This document shows positions 19,180-28,886 of a stretch of DNA of 64,000 nucleotides, one piece after another. Source of the stretch: Mycolicibacterium poriferae (GTDB lineage Bacteria > Actinomycetota > Actinomycetes > Mycobacteriales > Mycobacteriaceae); the NCBI RefSeq assembly GCF_010728325.1, contig NZ_AP022570.1, forward strand, positions 5,394,001-5,458,000, given 5' to 3'. A model generated the notes under the pieces. It searched no databases and was not told the origin of the DNA. It saw nothing but the letters and a program-made list of their open reading frames with translations. The position numbers and the translations under genes are program-made. The first letter of the stretch is position 1; every line of letters starts with the position of its first letter.

Positions 19180-20658
19180 CTACGGGCCGGGATACAACGC
19201 GGCGACGTCGCGCAGGCTGACCTTGAGCGCCGGCGTGCGTGGCAGCTCCCCGACTGCCAGGACGGCGACAGGCACGTTGTAGACCGGAAGTTTCTGCCGC
19301 ACGAGGTCTTTCAATTCCTCTTCCGACGGCTGCGCACCGGGGACCACCTCCACCGCCGCAAACGGCACCTGCCCCAGACGGGCGTGGTCCACTCCGACTA
19401 CGCATGCGTCTCGCACTCCCGGGTGCGAGACCAGCACGCGGCGAACTGTCTCCGGGAGAATTTTGAAGCCGCCGCGGATGATCGCGCCGTCCGCCCTGCC
19501 GTGCAGGGTGACGAACCCGTCGATGTCGATGCTGGCGATGTCGGTGGTGCGTATCCAATCCGGCCCGATCGGCGCCACCTTGGCCTCCAACAGCCCTGGC
19601 TCCCCGGCGGCAACCTCGGCGCCCGTATCGGGGTCGACGATCCGCAGTTGGGTGTCGGGCAAGGCCCGGCCCACACTGTCACGCTTGGTCTCACCGAACT
19701 CCTCGAGCATCTCCGGCGTCCACGCGCACAAAGAACCGGCGAATTCCGTTGCACCGTAAGCCAACCTGATCGGCACCTGGTAGCGCCGTTCGAACTCGTC
19801 GCGCGTCTCGGGATCCAGCGGTCCGGAGGCGCTGATCAAGAAATCCAGCGAGGCGAGGTCACCCTCGGGTACGTCGGCGTCGAGCAGCATGCGGATGACC
19901 GCCGGCTGCACCCCGGCGCGAACCACCCGGTGCCGGCGCACGGCGTCGACCCAACCCTCGACCGAGAACCGTTCGAGCATGGCGATCCGGCGCCCGTTGT
20001 ACAGGCCCGCGATCAGCTGACACACCCCTATCCCGCCGAACTGCCAGTACGCGAACTCCGGCGGCGCATCCTCGGGGGCGCGTTCACCGGCCGTCACGCT
20101 GAACACGGTCCGCTCGAGCACCGCGGTGCGGATCGACTGCCGCTTGGGCGGACCGGTGGTGCCGCTGGTCAGGATCTGCAACGCCACACCGTCTTCGGCG
20201 TCGGCGTGCCCACGCGCCGAGTCGCGAAGCTCGAGACCGGGCACCGGCGCCACAATCGGGTTCGTCGAAGAGATCGCGAGACCGGCGGACCCGGCCGCTG
20301 ACGCCGCACCTCGTACCGGGTCGGTCCAGTCCTCGCGGTCGGCCACCACCGCCGCGAGGGCCAGGTTCTCGACGTCGTGCGCGATGGCCTCAGCCGACTG
20401 GAACGAATAGATCATCGAGACGGTGCGCCCCGCTGCCAGACAGCCCGCGATCACCGCGGCGTGCTGGAGGCGGTTGCGAACCACCAGGCCCACCGGCGCG
20501 TCATCAGCCACCCCGGCACCCCGAAGCGCCGACGCGACGGACCGACCGTAAGCGCTGACCTCGTCGCCCGAGTACCAGCGACCCTCGAACTCGATGCACG
20601 GCTGTTGGCCATATCCGGCCAGCGCTGCCGCGAACCGTTCGGTAAACCCTTCCGGCAC
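19180..20658 (-). CDS. AMP-dependent acyl-CoA synthetase/ligase (FadD-type)
   Basis: 492 aa with the GTG at 20658 as start (VPEGFTERFAAAL). The frame stays open further upstream, but that part overlaps the terminator and fadB, so it was not used. ANL-superfamily signatures in order are LTSGTTGPPKRQSIR (AMP-binding P-loop), LAYGATEFAGSLCAW (adenine motif), TTDIASIDIDGFVTLHGRADGAIIRGG (hinge) and a C-terminal catalytic lysine region TPALKVSLRDV. It likely activates a carboxylic acid to acyl-CoA. Placed directly behind fadA-fadB but separated from them by a strong hairpin, so it may have its own promoter. The substrate is unknown. Confidence 0.8.
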   Translation of the reverse strand: MPEGFTERFAAALAGYGQQPCIEFEGRWYSGDEVSAYGRSVASALRGAGVADDAPVGLVVRNRLQHAAVIAGCLAAGRTVSMIYSFQSAEAIAHDVENLALAAVVADREDWTDPVRGAASAAGSAGLAISSTNPIVAPVPGLELRDSARGHADAEDGVALQILTSGTTGPPKRQSIRTAVLERTVFSVTAGERAPEDAPPEFAYWQFGGIGVCQLIAGLYNGRRIAMLERFSVEGWVDAVRRHRVVRAGVQPAVIRMLLDADVPEGDLASLDFLISASGPLDPETRDEFERRYQVPIRLAYGATEFAGSLCAWTPEMLEEFGETKRDSVGRALPDTQLRIVDPDTGAEVAAGEPGLLEAKVAPIGPDWIRTTDIASIDIDGFVTLHGRADGAIIRGGFKILPETVRRVLVSHPGVRDACVVGVDHARLGQVPFAAVEVVPGAQPSEEELKDLVRQKLPVYNVPVAVLAVGELPRTPALKVSLRDVAALYPGP

Positions 20659-20672
20659 CGCTTCACCATACG

Positions 20673-20702
20673 CAACAGCCCCCGGCGTACCGGGGGCTGT
20701 TG
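20673..20702. terminator. Hairpin between fadB and acyl-CoA synthetase gene
   Basis: Thirteen-bp perfect stem (CAACAGCCCCCGG with CCGGGGGCTGTTG) around a 4-base loop, 11 bp past the fadB stop. No clear U-tract follows, which is usual for mycobacterial terminators. Confidence 0.7.
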
Positions 20703-20713
20703 GTCGATTCGGG

Positions 20714-22861
20714 TTAGGACAGTAGCGAATCCGGCGGGGTGAACCGCTCGCCGTACTTGGCGGCCAATTCCTTGGCGCGGGCCACGAACGCTTCCTTGCC
20801 GATTCCGCCGGCGCCCTGATAGCCGACGATGAACTGCGCCGAGCCACCGGTGTACGGCGGGAAGCCGATACCCATGATCGAGCCGATGTTGGCGTCAGCG
20901 GTCGAGGTGAGCACACCCTCATCCAGGCATTTCTGGGTCTCCAGCGCCTCGGCGAACAGCATCCGGTCGATCATGTCCTGCAGCGGAACGTCGCCGCTGC
21001 CGGACTTGAAGGTGTCGGCCAGACCTTCCCACAGCCCGACCCGCTTGCCGTCGACGTACTCGTAGAACCCGGCGCCCTTGAGTCGCGACGGACGGCCGAT
21101 CTCGATCATCGTGTTGACGACGGCCTCCGCCGGGTGCGGATCGTAGGTGCCGCCGGCCTCTTCGACACCCTGGCGGGTGGCCGTGGCGATCTTCTGCATC
21201 AGCTCCAGGTTCAGCTCGTCGGAGAGCTGCAGCGGCGGGGCCGGATACCCGGCCTGTGAGCCGGCCTGCTCGATGCTGGCCGCGGGCACGCCTTCACCCA
21301 GCATGGCCAGCGCCTCGTTGACGAAGGTGCCGATGACCCGCGAGGTGAAGAAGCCGCGGCTGTCGTTGACCACGATCGGCGTCTTGCCGATGGCTAACGT
21401 GTAGTCGAACACACGGGCCAGCGCCTCGTCGGAGGTCTTCTCACCCTTGATGATCTCCACCAGCGGCATCTTGTCGACCGGGGAGAAGAAGTGGATGCCG
21501 ATGAAGTCCTCTTGGCGCTTCACGCCGGTGGCCAGCCCGGTGATGGGCAGCGTGGAGGTATTCGACCCCAGCACCGCGTTGGGTTCGACGACGTCCTCGA
21601 TTTCCTGGAACACCTTGTGCTTGAGTTCCTGGTTCTCGAACACGGCCTCGATGACGAAGTCGACGCCCTTGAGGTCCTGCGGATCGGCGGCCGGGGTGAT
21701 GCGGGCCAGCAACGCGTCGGACTTCTCCTGCGTGGTCTTGCCCCGCTCGAGCGCCTTGGCTTCCAGCTTCTCCGAGTACCCCTTGCCCTTCTCGGCGGCC
21801 TCGATCGAGACGTCCTTGAGGACGACGTCGTAGCCAGCCTTGGCTGAGACGTAGGCGATGCCCGCGCCCATCATGCCCGCACCCAGGACGCCGATCTTGT
21901 TGATCTTGACCGGCTCGATGCCGTCGGGGCGTGAGCCGCCGCCGTTGATGTGCTGCAGATCCAGGAAGAACGCCTGGATCATGTTCTTGGCGGTCTGGCC
22001 GGTGACCAGCGAGGTGAAGTAGCGGCTCTCGATGCGGGTGGCGGTGTCGAAGTCCACCTGGGCGCCCTCGACCGCGGCATCCAGGATGGCCCGCGGGGCA
22101 GGCATCGGCGCACCCTTGAGCTGCTTTTTCAGCAGCGCCGGGAACGACGGCAGGATCGCGGCGAGCGCCGGGTGCGACGGGGTGCCGCCGGGCATCTTGT
22201 AGCCCTTCTGGTCCCACGGCTGGGTGTGCGCGTCAGGGTTCTCCTTGATCCACGCCTTGGCGGCCGGAACCAGTTCGTCGACGCTGCCGACGAGTTCGTC
22301 GACCAGCCCGATCTCCTTGGCCTTGCCGGGCTTGAACCGGGTGCCCTGGGAGAGCACCTCCATGAAGGCTTTCTGGATGCCGAACATCCGCACGGTGCGC
22401 GCGACGCCACCGCCGCCGGGCAGCAGGCCCAGCGTCACCTCGGGCAGGCCGATGACGACGCCCTTGACGTCGGCGGCGATGCGGTGGTGACACGCGAGCG
22501 CGATCTCCAGGCCGCCGCCCAGGGCGGCGCCGTTGATGGCGGCCACGACCGGCTTGCCGAGGGTCTCCAGCTTGCGCAGGTCGGCCTTGATGAACTCGAC
22601 CTCGGCGAACGACTCGGCGGCGTTGTCGGGGCCGACGTTCATCATGCCCTTGAGGTCACCGCCGGCGAAGAAGGTCTTCTTCGCGCTGGCGATCACCACA
22701 CCGGTGATCGAATCCTGCTCTGCCACAAGCCGCTCCACGGCGTTGTGCATGGACTCTTTGTAGTGCTCGTTCATCACGTTGGCCGAACCGGTCGGGTCGT
22801 CCAGCGTCAGGGTGACGATGCCGTCGGCATCCTTGTCCCACTGAATGGTGTTCTCTGCCAT
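20714..22861 (-). CDS. fadB: Fatty-acid oxidation complex alpha subunit (enoyl-CoA hydratase/3-hydroxyacyl-CoA dehydrogenase)
   Basis: 715 aa, close to M. tuberculosis FadB (Rv0860) in size. The N-terminal crotonase domain (residues 1-210) has KTFFAGGDLKGM and AAINGAALGGGLEIALACHH, the oxyanion-hole region. A dehydrogenase domain begins near residue 325 with IGVLGAGMMGAGIAYVSAK, an NAD-binding Rossmann motif, followed by FSPVDKMPLVEII and a C-terminal dimerisation part. It catalyses hydration of enoyl-CoA and oxidation of 3-hydroxyacyl-CoA in beta-oxidation, with FadA as thiolase partner. It lies 28 bp downstream of fadA on the same strand, so the two form an operon. The start ATG at 22861 is preceded by GAGGAGAAACG. 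Confidence 0.95.
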   Translation of the reverse strand: MAENTIQWDKDADGIVTLTLDDPTGSANVMNEHYKESMHNAVERLVAEQDSITGVVIASAKKTFFAGGDLKGMMNVGPDNAAESFAEVEFIKADLRKLETLGKPVVAAINGAALGGGLEIALACHHRIAADVKGVVIGLPEVTLGLLPGGGGVARTVRMFGIQKAFMEVLSQGTRFKPGKAKEIGLVDELVGSVDELVPAAKAWIKENPDAHTQPWDQKGYKMPGGTPSHPALAAILPSFPALLKKQLKGAPMPAPRAILDAAVEGAQVDFDTATRIESRYFTSLVTGQTAKNMIQAFFLDLQHINGGGSRPDGIEPVKINKIGVLGAGMMGAGIAYVSAKAGYDVVLKDVSIEAAEKGKGYSEKLEAKALERGKTTQEKSDALLARITPAADPQDLKGVDFVIEAVFENQELKHKVFQEIEDVVEPNAVLGSNTSTLPITGLATGVKRQEDFIGIHFFSPVDKMPLVEIIKGEKTSDEALARVFDYTLAIGKTPIVVNDSRGFFTSRVIGTFVNEALAMLGEGVPAASIEQAGSQAGYPAPPLQLSDELNLELMQKIATATRQGVEEAGGTYDPHPAEAVVNTMIEIGRPSRLKGAGFYEYVDGKRVGLWEGLADTFKSGSGDVPLQDMIDRMLFAEALETQKCLDEGVLTSTADANIGSIMGIGFPPYTGGSAQFIVGYQGAGGIGKEAFVARAKELAAKYGERFTPPDSLLS

Positions 22862-22889
22862 TGTTGTTCGTTTCTCCTCGACGCCCGGA

Positions 22890-24101
<1,212 letters not shown>

Positions 24102-24235
24102 GTATGTCTCCAGGTCCTGTTCAGGGAACCGCGGACCTGTGGACAGCCCGGTCCGCGGGGAGGCTGCTCCTCTGCCCGCGATGCTAGCAGCCTCGCCCAA
24201 CCCGTTGGTTGGGCCCCGGAGGCAGGCCGAACAGA

Positions 24236-24272
24236 CGAACTCGCACGATCCCGGCGGGATCGTGCGAGTTCG
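24236..24272. terminator. Strong hairpin downstream of small gene, upstream of fadA
   Basis: A 17-bp perfect inverted repeat (CGAACTCGCACGATCCC and its complement) with a 3-base centre. It sits 25 bp past the stop of the 62-aa gene and isolates fadA from it. The same palindrome would also fold on the plus strand. Confidence 0.7.
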
Positions 24273-24297
24273 GAAGGTCTACGGGCCGGCGTCGCCG

Positions 24298-24486
24298 CTA
24301 GTCCGGGCTGCCCTCGCTGTCGTCGAAGAACGACCACTCGCCGTCATGCTGGACTTCGATGCGCCAGCCCAACTCGGAGTTGTCGGCCTTCTGGTCGACG
24401 AACCAGGCATGCGCGTCGTCCGCGCTCTCGATGTCCTTCGTGTCGACGACGTCACCTTTGGGGTTGAGCACTCGGTAGGTAGCCAT
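24298..24486 (-). CDS. Small conserved hypothetical protein (62 aa)
   Basis: 62 aa from the ATG at 24486 (MATYRVLNPKGDVVDTKDI). A longer in-frame start at 24528 exists but adds only a low-complexity Arg/Glu segment. Contains ADDAHAWFVDQKADNSELGW and ends acidic (SFFDDSEGSPD). No catalytic motif or membrane segment. I recall similar short proteins in other mycobacteria but know no function. Same strand as the reductase gene, 45 bp downstream of it, and followed by a strong hairpin. Confidence 0.7.
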   Translation of the reverse strand: MATYRVLNPKGDVVDTKDIESADDAHAWFVDQKADNSELGWRIEVQHDGEWSFFDDSEGSPD

Positions 24487-24531
24487 GGCAGCCGTGTTCC
24501 CACGCTCACGCTCCCGCACACCTGCCATCGG

Positions 24532-25638
24532 TCATGCTGACGGTGATGTCACCGACTCGGTCAGGGTGGGGTAATCGATGTAACCGCGCGGGCCGGCAGC
24601 ATAGAACGTGGTCACGTCCGGTTCGTTGAGCGGTGCGCCGGCGCGCAGCCGAAGCAGCAGATCCGGATTGGCCAGGAACGCCCGCCCCACCACCGCGGCG
24701 CTGATGACGCCCCAGTCGGCCAGGTTTTCCAGCTCGGCGAAGTCGCTGTCGACGTCGCGGGGCGTGTTCAGCAGCAGCGTCCCGGCCCACTGGGTACGCA
24801 ACGTGGCGAACGCCGGCTGGGAAGGCTGGATGAGCAGGTGCAGGTAGGCGATGTCGAGCGACGCGATCCGGCACAGCAGCGCGTCGTAGGCGATGACGTC
24901 GTCGATCTCTCGCATGTCCCCGGCCCCGTTGCCCGGTGAGATTCGCAGCCCGACCCGCTGCGGGCCGATCTCCGCGGCGACCGCCTCGACGACCTCGGCG
25001 GTGAACCTGGCTCGGTTCTGCGCAGAGCCGCCGTACACGTCGGTGCGCTGATTGACGACGTCGGACAGGAATTCGTGCAGCAGGTACCCGTTGGCCGAGT
25101 GGATCTCCACGCCATCCATCCCGGCGTCGATCGCGCGGCGCGCCGCGGCGCGGAAGTCGTCGACGATCGCGGCGATCTCCTCGGTGGTCAGAGCACGCGG
25201 GACCGGCAGCGGTTTCTTGCCCTCGGGGGTATGAGCGGACAGTTGGGCCGCGACCGGCGACGGACCCACCGTCTCCACACCGCTGATGTCCGGGTGCGCC
25301 ATCCGGCCGACGTGCCACAACTGCACGAACATGCGGCCGCCTTCAGCGTGCACGGCGTCGGCGATCTCAGCCCAGCGTTGCTGGTGACGATCGGTGTACA
25401 TGCCCGGGGTGTTGCCGTATGCACCGTTGGCCCCACGCGACACAGCCGTCGCCTCACTGATGATCAGACCGGCCGAGGCGCGCTGCGCGTAGTAGGTCGC
25501 GGCAAGCTCGGACGGGGTCGCGTCGGGCTCGGCACGCGTTCGGGTCAACGGCGCCATGAAGATCCGGTTCGCGGCGACGGTGTCTCCGACCTGAACGGGT
25601 TTGAGCAATGCCGAGTTCTCGCCGAGTTGAAACGTCAT
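24532..25638 (-). CDS. Old yellow enzyme-type alkene reductase (NADH:flavin oxidoreductase)
   Basis: 368 aa from the ATG at 25638 (MTFQLGENSALLKPVQVG); an alternative ATG at 25671 would add 11 residues. OYE family features are NRIFMAPLTRTRA at the N-terminus, VQLWHVGRMAHPD, the substrate-binding HSANGYLLHEFLSDVVNQRTDVYGGS (His and Asn three apart) and GRAFLANPDLLLRL near the C-terminus (FMN phosphate site). FMN-dependent reduction of activated alkenes, nitroesters or nitroaromatics is expected; the physiological substrate is unknown. It lies 42 bp downstream of the LuxR-type regulator gene on the same strand, so it may be co-transcribed. Confidence 0.88.
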   Translation of the reverse strand: MTFQLGENSALLKPVQVGDTVAANRIFMAPLTRTRAEPDATPSELAATYYAQRASAGLIISEATAVSRGANGAYGNTPGMYTDRHQQRWAEIADAVHAEGGRMFVQLWHVGRMAHPDISGVETVGPSPVAAQLSAHTPEGKKPLPVPRALTTEEIAAIVDDFRAAARRAIDAGMDGVEIHSANGYLLHEFLSDVVNQRTDVYGGSAQNRARFTAEVVEAVAAEIGPQRVGLRISPGNGAGDMREIDDVIAYDALLCRIASLDIAYLHLLIQPSQPAFATLRTQWAGTLLLNTPRDVDSDFAELENLADWGVISAAVVGRAFLANPDLLLRLRAGAPLNEPDVTTFYAAGPRGYIDYPTLTESVTSPSA

Positions 25639-25680
25639 GACCCACTCAAGTGTGCTCGGGCATGAATTCATTCCCGGGTG

Positions 25681-26694
25681 TCAGGCGAGTGCGCGACGGG
25701 TCGACGCGAGGTCGGCGAGCACGGACCCCGATACGAGCCCCCACGAGATGGCCAGCGATGTGCACGACGCGCGGTTCTGCGCGCCCAGCTTCCCCATCGC
25801 GTTCTCGACATGATGGCCGGCGGTGCGTGTGCTGATGAAAAGGTGCGCGGCGATCTGGTTGTTGGTCAGTCCGTACGCAGCCAGGGTCAGTGCATCCAGC
25901 TCCCGCGGCGTGATCGCGAACGGCAACTCGGCCTTGTCGACCAGGATCACCGCGGCCAGGCTGTCGCCGCGGTAACGGGGGGACGTGCAGATGTGCCGGG
26001 CATGCAGCCAGTCCGCACCGTCGCGCCACCGCGTCACCTCTGATCGCAGAGTCGCGCCGTACCGTCGGCTCACCGTGGTCATGTCGGCGATCAGGCTGGC
26101 GTCGAGCGCCGCGTCGAAAGCTTCTCCCAGCCGCAGGAGGTGGGCCCGGCCGGCTGCGTCGACCGCCCATGCCTGAGCGCGCGGGGACAGCAACTCGGCC
26201 ACCATGCGGGGACGCAGGGAAAAATCCAGGTAGGTGGCCATCTGATGGCGCAGCGCGTTGATCTCGCGCACGTCGTCGTCGCTGGGGTAGCGGGGGTCGT
26301 CACAGTTGACGTGGATGGTCCCCGCATACGTGCCGTCCGCGGTGACCAGTCGGGCCGAGAGCCCTTCGTCGAAACCGGCAGGGGTGAAGACGTTCCGGAC
26401 CGAGAAGGTGTCGCGGTAGTCGGGAAAGTCCCGCCAGCGCAGCGCACCGCAGTCGCGCTGGCGCATCGAGTCGAACAACGGATCGTGGTCGATGAACCAC
26501 GTGTTCAGATGCGTGATGACATCGTCCGGATACGCCCGGTTGGCTACCGCGACGTGGCTGCGCGCGATGGGATCCCACAAACAGATCGCCGACGCCGAGG
26601 ACGCGGCACGCGAGCCCAGCGCGTCGAGCATCTCGTGCGCGCGGGTCTCGATGCCGGCACTGCTGCCCAGTACCTGTCCGTACGTGCCATCCAT
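25681..26694 (-). CDS. LuxR-family transcriptional regulator
   Basis: 337 aa with the start at 26694 (MDGTYGQVLGSS), chosen because GAGG lies at a proper distance; ATGs at 26742-26745 would extend it by 17 residues without a visible ribosome site. A large N-terminal region (1-260) looks like a GAF/PAS-type sensor (FIDHDPLFDSMR, GTIHVNCDDPRYPSDDDV). The C-terminal HTH is FAITPRELDALTLAAYGLTNNQIAAHLFISTRTAGHHVENAMGKLG, the LuxR/NarL fold. There is no receiver domain, so it is probably ligand-controlled. Divergent from the UrtA-like gene and the urease genes, with a palindrome between them, so it is likely their regulator (inference). Confidence 0.85.
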   Translation of the reverse strand: MDGTYGQVLGSSAGIETRAHEMLDALGSRAASSASAICLWDPIARSHVAVANRAYPDDVITHLNTWFIDHDPLFDSMRQRDCGALRWRDFPDYRDTFSVRNVFTPAGFDEGLSARLVTADGTYAGTIHVNCDDPRYPSDDDVREINALRHQMATYLDFSLRPRMVAELLSPRAQAWAVDAAGRAHLLRLGEAFDAALDASLIADMTTVSRRYGATLRSEVTRWRDGADWLHARHICTSPRYRGDSLAAVILVDKAELPFAITPRELDALTLAAYGLTNNQIAAHLFISTRTAGHHVENAMGKLGAQNRASCTSLAISWGLVSGSVLADLASTRRALA

Positions 26695-26796
26695 GTCCGA
26701 TACCTCGGCCGTGCGTTCGCCTATGCGCCACATCATCGACATCACACGTTTCGAGAATGTTTCACCGACGGGGCGGCCAGGCTACGGCGACGGCAA

Positions 26797-26814
26797 ATGG
26801 GAGATTCCTCCCAT
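26797..26814. promoter_or_regulatory. Palindromic candidate operator of LuxR-type regulator
   Basis: ATGGGAG-ATTC-CTCCCAT: perfect 7-bp arms in the divergent LuxR/urtA gap. A -10-like TACGCT follows at 26836-26841, placing the palindrome near -35/-45, the usual site of a LuxR-type activator. Confidence 0.5.
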
Positions 26815-26910
26815 GGTGCGGCGACGCGCGAGATTCCTACGCTGACGAGGATTCCCGGCAACGGCACACTGCGGTGCCCGACCTGCAACACGAACAGAGG
26901 TCAACAACGC

Positions 26911-28176
26911 ATGGTCAGGACATGGACACCTTCGCGCGGCGTGACGCGCCGACTCACCGTGACCGCGATCGCGACGGCGACGCTGTTCGCCGCAGGGTGT
27001 GGAGCCCGGGCGGGCGACGAGCCTTCCGCCGCGGGCGAGGGCTGCGCCGACACATCCGGAGAGACGGTGAAGGTCGGCTCGATCAATTCACTGTCAGGCG
27101 GCCTGGCGGTCAGCGAAACCGTCATCCGCGACGCCATCATGCTGGCGGTCGAGGAGATCAACGCCTCGGGCGGGGTGCTGGGCAAGCAGCTCGATCTGAT
27201 CGGCGAGGACGGCGCGTCCGATCCGACCATCTTCGCCGAGAAGGCGCAGAAGCTCGTCCAATCAGACTGTGTGGCAGTGGTCTTCGGGGGATACACCTCG
27301 GCGAGCCGTAAAGCCATGCTGCCCATCTTCGAGGACTCCAACGCCCTGCTGTATTACGGCCAGCAGTACGAAGGCCTGGAGACTTCGGAGAACATCTTCT
27401 ACACCGGTGCCACCACCAACCAACAGATCATCCCGGCGCTGGACTACCTCAAGGAACAGGGCGTCACGTCGCTGTATCTGGTGGGCAGCGACTATGTCTT
27501 TCCACGCACCTCGAATGCGATCGTGAAGGCGTACGCGCAGGCCAACGGCATCGAGATCAGGGGCGAGGACTACACGCCGCTCGGCAGCACCGACTTCTCG
27601 ACCATCGTCAACAAGATCCGCTCGGCCGACGCGGACGCGGTGTTCAACGTGGTCGTCGGGGACTCGTTGGTCGCCTTCTTCCGCGAGTACCGCAACGCGA
27701 ACCTGAGCGCGGACACCATGCCGGTGATGTCCATGTGCGTCGGCGAGGAGGAGGTGCGCAGCATCGGGGCCGGCACCGTCGCCGGCCAATTGAGCTCGTG
27801 GAACTACTACCAGACGCTGGACTCGCCGGCCAACGACAGCTTCGTCGCGAACTTCAAGCAGCGCTTCGGCGCCGACCGGGTGACGTCTGACCCGATGGAG
27901 TCGGCTTACGCGGCGGTGATGCTGTGGAAAGCCACAGTCGAGAAAGCTGATTCGTTCGCCGTGTCTGACATCCAGCAGGCGGCGGGTGGGGTCACGGTCG
28001 ACGCCCCGGAAGGCACGGTGACGATCGACGGTGAGAACCACCACGTGACCAAGACCGCACGGATCGGTCGGGTCGCCGAGGACGGGTTGATCTACCAGAT
28101 CTGGCAGTCGCCCGAGCCCATCGAGCCCGCCCCCTTCCTCGAGGGCTATCCGTGGGCCGAGGGGATCACGGGCTGA
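26911..28176 (+). CDS. urtA: UrtA-like urea/amide ABC substrate-binding lipoprotein
   Basis: 421 aa from the ATG at 26911, preceded by AGAGG. A basic start and hydrophobic signal end in LFAAGC, giving a lipidated Cys30. The mature part is a periplasmic-binding fold of the UrtA/FmdD/AmiC group: [73 protein letters not shown] and [18 protein letters not shown]. The family binds urea or short amides. No urtBCDE permease or ATPase genes follow; ureAB starts 4 bp after its stop. It may use a transporter encoded elsewhere or act as a sensor. The family call is firm; the urea ligand is inferred from the neighbours. Confidence 0.8.
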   Translation: MVRTWTPSRGVTRRLTVTAIATATLFAAGCGARAGDEPSAAGEGCADTSGETVKVGSINSLSGGLAVSETVIRDAIMLAVEEINASGGVLGKQLDLIGEDGASDPTIFAEKAQKLVQSDCVAVVFGGYTSASRKAMLPIFEDSNALLYYGQQYEGLETSENIFYTGATTNQQIIPALDYLKEQGVTSLYLVGSDYVFPRTSNAIVKAYAQANGIEIRGEDYTPLGSTDFSTIVNKIRSADADAVFNVVVGDSLVAFFREYRNANLSADTMPVMSMCVGEEEVRSIGAGTVAGQLSSWNYYQTLDSPANDSFVANFKQRFGADRVTSDPMESAYAAVMLWKATVEKADSFAVSDIQQAAGGVTVDAPEGTVTIDGENHHVTKTARIGRVAEDGLIYQIWQSPEPIEPAPFLEGYPWAEGITG

Positions 28177-28180
28177 CGAG

Positions 28181-28885
28181 ATGCATCTGACACCGAAGGA
28201 CGAAGACCGGTTGTTGTTGTTCCTCGCCGCCGAGCTCGCACGGAAACGTCGAGCTGCGGGTCTGGCGTTGACCTACGCGGAGGCGCGCGCGTTGATCGCC
28301 GACGAGGTGGCCGAGGCAGCTCGTGCCGGCGCGAGCGTCGCCGAAGCGGCGGCCTTCGGCGCGACGGTGCTGACCGACGACGACGTGATGCCAGGCGTTC
28401 GGGAACTGATGGGTTCGGTACAGGTGGAAGCGTTCTTCGACGACGGCCAGAAGCTGGTCACCGTCCACGACGCCATCGCACCCGGTCAGAACGGTGCGGC
28501 CCCAGAGGTCATACCGGGTGAGGTCCTCGCTGCTGCGGGCGAGCTGATCCTCAACGCCGATCGGCCCACCGCCTCCGTACGAGTCCACAACACCGGCGAT
28601 CGCCCTATCCAGGTGGGTTCGCATTTTCATTTCTTCGAGGTCAACCGCGCGTTGCGGTTCGACCGTGCAGCCAGTTTCGGGATGCGTCTGGACATCCCGT
28701 CCGGCACGGCGGTGCGGTTCGAGCCCGGTGAAGCTCAGGACGTCACGCTGACCCAGTACGGCGGGGAGCGGGTCGTCATCGGACAGAACGATGTGACGAA
28801 CTCCTCGACGGCCGATGGTCCCACACCCGGTGTAGTCGAAGACCTTGTCGCACAGGGTTTCAGAGACGCGTCGAGGGAGGAGTGA
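28181..28885 (+). CDS. ureAB: Urease gamma-beta fusion subunit
   Basis: 234 aa. Residues 1-100 match the urease gamma subunit ([56 protein letters not shown]). Residues from about 110 match beta ([66 protein letters not shown]). Most bacteria encode the two separately; fusion is known in Helicobacter and some actinobacteria. Structural subunit of cytoplasmic urease with UreC. Starts 4 bp after urtA and ends 1 bp before ureC, so it is in one operon. Confidence 0.93.
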   Translation: MHLTPKDEDRLLLFLAAELARKRRAAGLALTYAEARALIADEVAEAARAGASVAEAAAFGATVLTDDDVMPGVRELMGSVQVEAFFDDGQKLVTVHDAIAPGQNGAAPEVIPGEVLAAAGELILNADRPTASVRVHNTGDRPIQVGSHFHFFEVNRALRFDRAASFGMRLDIPSGTAVRFEPGEAQDVTLTQYGGERVVIGQNDVTNSSTADGPTPGVVEDLVAQGFRDASREE

Positions 28886-28886
28886 C

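Noticed and set aside
20659..20922. N-terminal extension of the acyl-CoA synthetase to 580 aa
   Set aside because: It would cross the terminator and overlap fadB; family similarity starts at the GTG at 20658.
26746..26910. GlnR box upstream of urtA
   Set aside because: No convincing AC-N9-AC pair with conserved flanks was found; the palindrome next to the LuxR gene is a better candidate.
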